Shown in pieces: positions 1 through 4,876 of a stretch of 11,934 bases of DNA. Source of the DNA: an uncultured Clostridia bacterium. GTDB taxonomy: Bacteria; Bacillota; Clostridia; Christensenellales; Borkfalkiaceae. Under the pieces are notes generated by a model. The model was not told where the DNA came from. It made no database searches and was given only the letters and a program-made list of their open reading frames with translations. A program made the translations under genes and the position numbers. The stretch's first letter is position 1. Each line of letters begins with the position of its first letter. The stretch spans positions 1 to 11,934 of the forward strand of contig CANREX010000036.1 of the NCBI GenBank assembly GCA_947629735.1, given 5' to 3'.

Positions 1-4
1 TAAT

Positions 5-13
5 ATTATAACA
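5..13 (-). promoter_or_regulatory. Possible extended -10 element at window edge
   Basis: Read on the minus strand the bases are TGTTATAAT, an extended -10 (TGnTATAAT) that would drive a gene lying beyond base 1. The surroundings are so AT-rich that a chance match is plausible, and no -35 was identified. Confidence 0.25.
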
Positions 14-22
14 TTTTTTTTG

Positions 23-100
23 CTATATTTCAACCTTTTTAGTTTTTTTCTTATTATATTTAGTTGTTGTTTTCTTACTACTATTTTTACTATTACTCAT
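23..100 (-). CDS. Possible tiny lysine-rich ORF (25 aa)
   Basis: A minus-strand ORF from ATG at 100-98 to TAG at 25-23 encodes 25 residues, about 40% lysine with many Ser, Thr and Asn, ending in KKVEI. A good Shine-Dalgarno (AGGGGG at 105-110) lies 4 nt before the ATG, and the ORF follows xseB after a short gap on the same strand, which is the main reason to list it. I recognise no family. It could be the real start of a short basic peptide, or a chance ORF in AT-rich DNA. Confidence 0.25.
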   Translation of the reverse strand: MSNSKNSSKKTTTKYNKKKTKKVEI

Positions 101-117
101 ACTTCCCCCTTGAATTT

Positions 118-348
118 CTATTCACTTACTTCAAAATCTTTTAAAGTTCCATCACTACTCATGATTTTATTAACTTGTTCAGTTGCACTTTTAAGTTTCG
201 TATCACATACTTTGGCAATTTCACATGCTTCATTGAATTTTTCCATAGCCTTATCTAATGGAACTTCTCCTGTTTCAAGTTCTTTAACAATACTTTCTAA
301 TTTTTGAATATTCTCTTCAAAACTTAACTCTTTTTCTTTCTTTTCCAT
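118..348 (-). CDS. xseB: Exodeoxyribonuclease VII small subunit (XseB)
   Basis: This is the small subunit of exonuclease VII, which with XseA degrades single-stranded DNA into acid-insoluble oligonucleotides in the cytoplasm. The 76-residue length is normal for the family. The diagnostic core is FEENIQKLESIVKELETG at about residues 10-27, followed by VPLDKAMEKFNEAC, the two-helix coiled hairpin typical of XseB. The start is supported by GGAG at 358-355, six bases before the ATG. The stop codon of the upstream minus-strand gene lies only 2 nt before this ATG, so the two are probably co-transcribed. Codon use is extremely AT-rich, unlike every gene after base 831. The expected partner xseA is not in the window. 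Confidence 0.87.
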   Translation of the reverse strand: MEKKEKELSFEENIQKLESIVKELETGEVPLDKAMEKFNEACEIAKVCDTKLKSATEQVNKIMSSDGTLKDFEVSE

Positions 349-350
349 CT

Positions 351-830
351 TTAACTCCTATTTTTAACTTTCTTTTTAACATTTTCATTCGTACTAATAC
401 TAATTACTCCATTGGTATCTGTAAGAATTTCTTGAACATCACTTTTACCAAATTCTCCCTTATTTTGAGTTTTTATTTCAAGTTGATATAAGTATTCATC
501 AGGAATATTTAAAAGTTTACTTTGAATTTTATCATATAACATTAAACTACTTTCAATGTTATTGTCCATACCAATTGATGTTAGATAAGCATCAACTATA
601 TCTTCAACCTTAAACTTTTTATAATAAATTTCATTCTTTTCAAAATCTTTATAAGCATAACTTCTAATAGATTCTTTATTTTGAACTTTTAAAGTTATAT
701 AAGAAGTTATTTTGTTATTATCAAAATAATATCTAAATATACTAAATTCTTTATTATCTTCATTTATAGTTATTCCTCTATTACCTTGACTAGTATGTAA
801 TTTAATTAATTTTGCATTACAATATTTTGT
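351..830 (-). CDS. Unidentified protein, 3' part of a gene cut at the 830 junction
   Basis: A single open minus-strand frame runs from the TAA at 353-351 back through base 830, about 159 codons. It contains an internal ATG at 569, but the frame stays open and equally AT-rich upstream of that codon (reading for example KVQNKESIRSYAYKDF and KKFKVEDIVDAYLTSIG), so 569 is probably not the true start. The frame continues without a stop into antisense ruvC until about ruvC codon 53, and no ATG, GTG or TTG occurs there. The real N-terminus is therefore missing. The residues are Lys/Asn/Ile/Tyr-rich, hydrophilic, and show no signal peptide or membrane segment. I do not recognise the family. It does not resemble the XseA C-terminus usually found upstream of xseB. 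It abuts xseB with a 2-nt gap, which suggests one operon. Confidence 0.6.
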   Translation of the reverse strand, partial: TKYCNAKLIKLHTSQGNRGITINEDNKEFSIFRYYFDNNKITSYITLKVQNKESIRSYAYKDFEKNEIYYKKFKVEDIVDAYLTSIGMDNNIESSLMLYDKIQSKLLNIPDEYLYQLEIKTQNKGEFGKSDVQEILTDTNGVISISTNENVKKKVKNRS

Positions 831-845
831 ATGATAATACTCGGC
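820..845. other. Abrupt compositional junction (probable chimeric join)
   Basis: G/C counts by line are 11/60 at 601-660, 12/60 at 781-840, and 36/60 at 841-900. The change falls within a few bases of the ruvC ATG. A minus-strand reading frame is cut from the left and ruvC is missing its upstream region on the right. There is no flanking repeat, tRNA or integrase to suggest an integrated element. Confidence 0.75.
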
Positions 846-1328
846 ATAGACCCCGGCTTCGGCACAATGGGCTACGGAGTTATCGAGCGCAGGGATAACG
901 GCGACACGGCGGCGATAGATTACGGCGTTGTGACAACCCCCAAAGACGAAACTTTCCCCGTGCGGCTCGCGATGCTCGAAGAGGGCTTAAACAGAATTTA
1001 CGCCAAGTTCAAACCGCAGGAAATCTCCGTGGAGGAGCTGTTCTTTTCGAAGAACGTCACGACGGGCATACAGGTCGCCCATGCGAGGGGCGTGATATTG
1101 GTCTCCGCGGTGAAGTATTGCGGGCGGCTGTTCGAATACACGCCCAACGAGATAAAACAGGCGCTCACGGGCTACGGCAGGGCGGACAAGGTGCAGATGA
1201 TGCACGTGGTGACGTCCCTCTTGCACCTCAACAAGATCCCCCGCCCGGACGACGCGGCGGACGCCCTCGCGGTTGCGTTGTGCCATGCGCATACGTCGCG
1301 CTTCGGTCGCCTCTACGGCATAAAGTAA
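831..1328 (+). CDS. ruvC: Crossover junction endodeoxyribonuclease RuvC
   Basis: RuvC is the dimeric Mg-dependent resolvase that makes symmetric nicks in Holliday junctions held by RuvA and RuvB. The 165 residues match the family. GIDPGFGTMGYGVIE at residues 5-19 holds the first catalytic Asp (D7). VEELFF at 67-72 holds the acidic residue of the second site. RPDDAADALAVALCHAH at 138-154 supplies the last two aspartates (D141, D144). The full RNase H-like fold is therefore present. The ATG start fits the family, but no Shine-Dalgarno precedes it because the DNA upstream is the foreign AT-rich segment. The usual clostridial upstream neighbour is absent for the same reason. It is the first gene of ruvC-ruvA-ruvB. 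Confidence 0.97.
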   Translation: MIILGIDPGFGTMGYGVIERRDNGDTAAIDYGVVTTPKDETFPVRLAMLEEGLNRIYAKFKPQEISVEELFFSKNVTTGIQVAHARGVILVSAVKYCGRLFEYTPNEIKQALTGYGRADKVQMMHVVTSLLHLNKIPRPDDAADALAVALCHAHTSRFGRLYGIK

Positions 1329-1340
1329 AGCGGCGAGCGC

Positions 1341-1392
1341 AATAAAAGCGGCAAGGCACTATAAAGGCATTATAAAAGCCAATATAAAAGGC
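1341..1392 (+). repeat. Short A-rich repeats in the ruvC-ruvA spacer
   Basis: The motif (T/A)ATAAA(A)GGC-like recurs at 1341, 1360, 1371 and 1383, with the last three spaced 11-12 nt, inside the 116-bp ruvC-ruvA spacer. No promoter with a convincing -35/-10 pair was found. Function is unknown; it may be simple slippage-derived sequence. Confidence 0.45.
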
Positions 1393-1444
1393 GCAAATTT
1401 TTTGTGGGATTTCATTCAAGCGTTAAATATAAAAAAGGTTTTTT

Positions 1445-2032
1445 ATGATAGGATATCTCAAAGGCAAAGTTATTTATATCTCCGCCGAAAGCTCAATAAT
1501 AGAGGTCGGCGGCGTGGGCTACGAGGTGTATTGCTCGGCATCCGCGTTTTCCTCCATGGCGGAGGGCAGGGAGTGCGAAGTCTACACCTACTTGCAGGTT
1601 AGCGAACAAAACGGCGTGCAGCTGTACGGGTTCTCTTCCATGCAGGAAAAGGCTATGTTCTTAAAGCTCATCTCCGTGTCGGGGGTAGGTCCGAAAGGCG
1701 GCATTGCCATTCTCTCGCAGATGAGCGTGAACGACGTCGCATTGGCGATAGCCACGGGCGATATCAAGGCTCTGTCCTCGGTAAAGGGGCTGGGCAAAAA
1801 GACCGCGGAAAAGATAATCGTGGAACTGCGCGACAGGGTGAACGCGCCGCAGGGCGTTTCGGCAGGACCCGTTCCGCCCGTCGGGGTATCGAGGGACGAC
1901 GAGGACGCCGTGGTCGCGCTCATTTCATTGGGCTTCACCCGCGCGGAGTCGGAAAAAGCCGTCGCCCGCGCAAAGGCGGACGGCGCGAAAAACGTCGAAG
2001 ATGTCATTCGCCTCGCCTTAAAGGGCATGTGA
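1445..2032 (+). CDS. ruvA: Holliday junction branch migration protein RuvA
   Basis: RuvA binds the four-way junction as a tetramer and loads the RuvB motor. All three domains are present in 195 residues. The N-terminal OB-fold runs over about 1-64, starting MIGYLKGKV and including VEVGGVGYEV-type residues around 20-28. Domain II has two helix-hairpin-helix motifs, ISVSGVGPKGGIAIL (76-90) and LSSVKGLGKKTAEKI (110-124). A linker rich in Pro and Gly (134-149) leads to the C-terminal UBA-like domain (about 150-195) that contacts RuvB. A weak AAAAAGG lies 5 nt before the ATG. It follows ruvC by 116 bp and precedes ruvB by 102 bp, so the genes are spaced more widely than in many ruv operons. Confidence 0.97.
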   Translation: MIGYLKGKVIYISAESSIIEVGGVGYEVYCSASAFSSMAEGRECEVYTYLQVSEQNGVQLYGFSSMQEKAMFLKLISVSGVGPKGGIAILSQMSVNDVALAIATGDIKALSSVKGLGKKTAEKIIVELRDRVNAPQGVSAGPVPPVGVSRDDEDAVVALISLGFTRAESEKAVARAKADGAKNVEDVIRLALKGM

Positions 2033-2042
2033 CGCAGAGCAA

Positions 2043-2070
2043 AACGCTGTCGCCCGCGGGGCAAAGCGTT
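2043..2070 (+). other. Two-tier hairpin in the ruvA-ruvB spacer
   Basis: AACGCT (2043-2048) pairs with AGCGTT (2065-2070), and inside this GCCC (2052-2055) pairs with GGGC (2059-2062) around a GCG loop. No T-run follows, so it is not a standard intrinsic terminator. An RNA stability or processing structure is possible. Confidence 0.45.
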
Positions 2071-2134
2071 AATCAGACGACGACAAACTTACAAAAGGCA
2101 ACAAGCGATATAAAGAGAACGGGAGTTCCTGAAA

Positions 2135-3199
2135 ATGTTATTTGACGAAGACGATTACGGCGGAGAGGACGAAAGGCTCATTCAGAGCACGCGCGGCGAA
2201 TACGACGTGGAAGAAAACGTGCTCCGCCCCAAAACGCTCGAAGGCTACGTGGGGCAGGCGAAGGTCAAGGAAAATCTGACCGTCTATATGAACGCCGCCA
2301 AAAAGAGGGGGGAAGCCCTCGAACACGTGCTGCTTTACGGCGCGCCGGGGCTGGGCAAGACGACGCTCGCGCACATAATAGCCAACGAGATGGGCGGTCA
2401 GCTCAAAATGACGAGCGCGCCCGCGATAGAGCGCAGCGGAGACCTCGCCGCGATACTCACCAACCTGAACGACGGCGACGTGCTGTTCATAGACGAAATA
2501 CACCGCCTCAGCCACAGCGTCGAGGAAATGCTGTATTCCGCCATGGAAGACTACGCGCTCGATATTATCCTCGGCAAAGGACCAAGCGCGCGCAATATCC
2601 GCTTTTCCCTGAAAAAATTCACGCTCATCGGTGCGACGACGCGCGCGGGCATGATAGCTAACCCGTTGCGCGACAGGTTCGGCATAATCTGCCGCCTCGA
2701 AATGTACACCCCGTCCGAGCTCGAAGAAATCGTTTTGAGAAGCGCAAAGACCCTCGGCATCGCGATAGACGGCGACGCCGCCAAGGAGATTTCCACGCGC
2801 TCCCGCGGCACTCCGAGAATTGCGAACAGACTTTTAAAGCGCGTGCGCGATTTCTCCACAGTAGGCGGCAGCGAAAGCGTGACTTTGCGCGACGCGAAGT
2901 TCGCGCTCGAAAAGATGGAAATCGACGGGCTCGGGCTGGACGAGACGGACAGAAATCTCCTCCGCGCGATGATTGAAAAGTTCGACGGCAAGCCCGTCGG
3001 GCTGGAAACGCTCGCCGCGACCATAAACGAGGACGCGGGCACTATCGAGGACGTCTACGAACCCTATCTTTTGCAACTCGGCTTTATCGCGCGCACTCCC
3101 CGCGGCAGGGTGATACTGCGCGGCGGATATGAACACCTCGGCTATAAGATAACAGCCAAGCAGTTACAGCAGATAGATATGTTCGACAACAAGGACTGA
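2135..3199 (+). CDS. ruvB: Holliday junction branch migration ATPase RuvB
   Basis: RuvB is the AAA+ hexameric motor that pumps DNA through the RuvA-bound junction. The 354 residues carry Walker A GAPGLGKTT (69-77), Walker B LFIDEIHR (117-124), sensor 1 GATTRAG (166-172), the NPLRDRFGI arginine-finger region (176-184), and sensor 2 GTPRIANRLLKR (225-236). The C-terminal winged-helix DNA-binding domain covers about 265-345 and includes GLDETDRNLL and PYLLQLGFIARTPRGR. The N-terminal DEDDYGGEDE stretch is an acidic extension before the conserved LRPKTLEGYVGQ core. GGGAG at 2121-2125 lies 9 nt before the ATG. No disrupted motif was seen, and the gene is complete. Confidence 0.98.
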   Translation: MLFDEDDYGGEDERLIQSTRGEYDVEENVLRPKTLEGYVGQAKVKENLTVYMNAAKKRGEALEHVLLYGAPGLGKTTLAHIIANEMGGQLKMTSAPAIERSGDLAAILTNLNDGDVLFIDEIHRLSHSVEEMLYSAMEDYALDIILGKGPSARNIRFSLKKFTLIGATTRAGMIANPLRDRFGIICRLEMYTPSELEEIVLRSAKTLGIAIDGDAAKEISTRSRGTPRIANRLLKRVRDFSTVGGSESVTLRDAKFALEKMEIDGLGLDETDRNLLRAMIEKFDGKPVGLETLAATINEDAGTIEDVYEPYLLQLGFIARTPRGRVILRGGYEHLGYKITAKQLQQIDMFDNKD

Positions 3200-3203
3200 A
3201 AAG

Positions 3204-3223
3204 CGCGCGGCTTTTGCCGCGTG
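3204..3223 (+). other. GC-rich hairpin just after ruvB
   Basis: CGCGGC (3206-3211) pairs with GCCGCG (3216-3221) around a TTTT loop, and one G-U plus one C-G pair can extend it. It begins 5 nt after the ruvB stop. The T-run is in the loop rather than after the stem, so intrinsic termination is doubtful; it may protect the 3' end. Confidence 0.5.
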
Positions 3224-3280
3224 GAAAGCGGGCGGCTTATGACTGCGCGTAAAATGTGCGGCTAATTAAAGCAGCAAAGT

Positions 3281-3300
3281 AAGAGGGCGGCGGTTGCCGC
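3281..3300 (+). promoter_or_regulatory. Shine-Dalgarno plus hairpin before queA
   Basis: AAGAGGG (3281-3287) is a good Shine-Dalgarno but is placed 6 nt before a TTG (3294) rather than near the ATG at 3312. GCGGC (3287-3291) and GCCGC (3296-3300) form a 5-bp stem with a GGTT loop that would cover the TTG and touch the Shine-Dalgarno. Confidence 0.4.
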
Positions 3301-3311
3301 AAGTAAAAATT

Positions 3312-4346
3312 ATGCAACAGACGCGCTATAAAAAGAGCGATTTTTATTATGAATTGCCGGAAGAACAGATCGCGCAGACTCCCGCAGAGCCGCGCGATTC
3401 TTCCCGTTTATTGGTATACGACAGGGCGACGGACAAAGTAGAACACCGCGTTTTCCGCGACATATGCGACTATCTGCGCTCGGGCGACGTGCTCGTCGTC
3501 AACAATACGCGCGTTCTCCCCGCGAGGATATACACTCATACCGAGCACGGCGGCGCGCTCGAAATCCTTCTGTTAAAGCGGCTTGATACAAAGACGTGGG
3601 AAGTGCTCGCAAAGCCCGGGAAGAAGTGCGCCGTGGGCAAGAGCTTCAAAATTTCGGACGAACTCTCCTTTACCGTAAAGGGAGTGACGGATAGCGGGGA
3701 ACGCATAGTGGAGTTCGACTACGACGGGGTGTTCGAAAATATCCTCGAAAAGGTCGGCACGATGCCCCTCCCGCCCTATATCAAGCAAAAACTCGAAGAT
3801 AAGGAGAGATATCAGACCGTCTACGCGCAAAAGGACGGCTCTGCGGCAGCTCCCACGGCGGGGCTGCATTTCACCCCAGAACTTCTCGACAAGGTGCGCG
3901 CCATGGGCGTGGAGGTGGTGGAAGTCCTCCTGCACGTCGGGCTCGGCACGTTCCGCCCCGTCAAGGAAGAGATAATAACCGACCACAAAATGCACGGGGA
4001 ATATTACGAAGTCTCCGAAGAAGCCGCCGCGGCTATAAACAAAGCCAAGGCGGAAGGGCGCAGGATAATCGCCGTAGGGACGACGTCCGTCCGCACGCTC
4101 GAAAGCGCGGCGGGAGACGACGGAATTTTGCGCGCGGGAAGCGGGGAAACGCATATTTTCATCTACCCGCCCTACAAATTCAAGTGCGTGGATTGCCTTA
4201 TAACCAATTTCCACCTGCCCGAAAGCACTTTGATAATGCTCGTCGCCGCCCTTGTCGGCCGCGAAAAGATATTGAGCCTGTATGAAGAGGCTGTGGGGGA
4301 AGGGTATAGGTTTTTCTCGTTCGGAGACGCGATGTTTGTGGTTTAG
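3312..4346 (+). CDS. queA: S-adenosylmethionine:tRNA ribosyltransferase-isomerase QueA
   Basis: QueA transfers and isomerises the ribosyl part of S-adenosylmethionine onto 7-aminomethyl-7-deazaguanine in tRNA, giving epoxyqueuosine. The 344 residues match the family throughout: SDFYYELPEE near residue 9, NNTRVLPARI (64-73), MPLPPYI (151-157), SAAAPTAGLHFT (177-188), HVGLGTFRPV (208-217), HKMHGEYY (225-232), GTTSVRTLES (256-265), TNFHLPESTLIMLVAA (298-313) and the terminal GYRFFSFGDAMF (331-342). I chose the ATG at 3312 because it gives the usual short N-terminus. A TTG at 3294 in frame would add six residues and has the better-placed Shine-Dalgarno, so the start is uncertain. Its next pathway gene, tgt, follows after an unusually long 530-bp spacer. 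The last bases of the gene form one arm of a 19-bp inverted repeat. Confidence 0.97.
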   Translation: MQQTRYKKSDFYYELPEEQIAQTPAEPRDSSRLLVYDRATDKVEHRVFRDICDYLRSGDVLVVNNTRVLPARIYTHTEHGGALEILLLKRLDTKTWEVLAKPGKKCAVGKSFKISDELSFTVKGVTDSGERIVEFDYDGVFENILEKVGTMPLPPYIKQKLEDKERYQTVYAQKDGSAAAPTAGLHFTPELLDKVRAMGVEVVEVLLHVGLGTFRPVKEEIITDHKMHGEYYEVSEEAAAAINKAKAEGRRIIAVGTTSVRTLESAAGDDGILRAGSGETHIFIYPPYKFKCVDCLITNFHLPESTLIMLVAALVGREKILSLYEEAVGEGYRFFSFGDAMFVV

Positions 4347-4374
4347 CTATTTTGCATAGCTAAACCACAAACAT
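4332..4374. repeat. Perfect 19-bp inverted repeat spanning the queA stop codon
   Basis: The left arm, ATGTTTGTGGTTTAGCTAT (4332-4350), contains the last codons and stop of queA. The right arm (4356-4374) is its exact reverse complement, with a TTTGC loop (4351-4355). No T-run follows, which argues against a normal terminator. The left arm encodes the family-like QueA tail, so the right arm looks like the derived copy. Confidence 0.85.
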
Positions 4375-4433
4375 TGGCTACCGCTAAACGCATATAAGCG
4401 TCGCAATACTGCGTTGACTTTGCGTTTGCCCTC

Positions 4434-4497
4434 GGTCATTTACTACATTGTAAACTCCCGTCGGGCAAGCCGCAGTCGCCTTGTCTTGCTCGCTTCT
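4434..4497 (+). repeat. Dispersed-type repeat, copy A
   Basis: It begins GGTCATTTAC, with TTTAC (4439-4443) and GTAAA (4450-4454) forming a small stem, then ACTCC, TCGGG and CCTTGTCTTGCTCG blocks. It aligns at roughly 70% by eye with copy B at 4651-4713 in the same orientation. Confidence 0.6.
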
Positions 4498-4650
4498 CTG
4501 CGTTTACTCACTTCGTAATTGCAGCTCCCGCAATTATTTAATTGTGCGCTGCGCATAGGGCTCCCGCAAAAACACGAAGTGATTTTATGGGATAAAAATG
4601 CGCGGTTTTGCTTGCGCCGTTAATTATTTTGGAAATGTTGGGGAATAAGG

Positions 4651-4713
4651 GGTCATTTACGTCTTTGTAAACTCCTTCGGGTTTTCCTCGCGCTCCTTGT
4701 CTTTCTCGGCTCT
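4651..4713 (+). repeat. Dispersed-type repeat, copy B
   Basis: It has the same layout as copy A: GGTCATTTAC, a TTTAC/GTAAA stem around GTCTTT, then ACTCC, TTCGGG and CCTTGTCTTTCTCG blocks. Two diverged copies in one spacer suggest a mobile or dispersed family rather than one slippage event. Confidence 0.6.
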
Positions 4714-4754
4714 AAGGCAAGCATATTCACTTAATGCCGAGCTTTTTATAAGTT

Positions 4755-4780
4755 GTCATTCCGAGCCTGCCGAGGAATCC
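4755..4780 (+). repeat. GTCATTCCGAG...GAGGAATCC palindromic repeat
   Basis: GTCATTCCGAG (4755-4765) and CGAGGAATCC (4771-4780) flank CCTGC, with ATTCC (4758-4762) pairing with GGAAT (4774-4778). From memory, this is a very common dispersed palindromic repeat of many bacterial genomes, recognisable when translated as CHSEPAEES. The frame continuing into tgt reads exactly that here, so the upstream extension of tgt is an artefact. Confidence 0.7.
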
Positions 4781-4876
4781 GGTCGGGGTATGTCACAAAA
4801 GATAAATCTAAGCACAATAAAATTTAATATTCTTCGACTTCACCTCTTACAAAAATCTTACAATTCAACGTATATT

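Larger units (their letters stand above)
4347..4876. other. Gene-free, repeat-rich queA-tgt spacer
   Basis: This 530-bp stretch holds no convincing gene. Besides the 19-bp inverted repeat and the paired repeats listed separately, it has nested inverted repeats. AACGCA (4387-4392) matches TGCGTT (4410-4415). TCACTTCGT (4508-4516) matches ACGAAGTGA (4574-4582), and between them TAATTGC (4516-4522) matches GCAATTA (4530-4536). GCTCCCGCAA occurs twice in direct orientation (4524-4533 and 4560-4569). CTCGGC (4705-4710) pairs with GCCGAG (4736-4741) followed by CTTTTT, a weak terminator candidate. The last 80 bp before tgt are AT-rich. Confidence 0.7.

Noticed and set aside
20..307. Plus-strand hydrophobic reading frame of 95 codons opposite xseB
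   Set aside because: It is antisense to xseB; its Phe/Ile/Ser-rich translation is what AT-rich Lys/Glu/Asn codons give on the other strand, and it lacks a Shine-Dalgarno.
831..1328. Genomic island boundary at ruvC
   Set aside because: No integrase, tRNA, direct repeats or mobile genes are visible; the genes right of the break are core housekeeping genes in conserved order, so a chimera fits better.
3573..4214. Minus-strand frame of 213 codons
   Set aside because: It is the shadow of queA with no recognisable motif or ribosome site.
4697..4876. N-terminal extension of Tgt
   Set aside because: It translates a known type of palindromic repeat and spacer DNA, and Tgt homologues start near the ATG at 4877.
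4847..4876. TTACAA, 18 bp, TATATT as a promoter for tgt
   Set aside because: The -10 ends one base before the ATG, so transcription would start inside the coding region.
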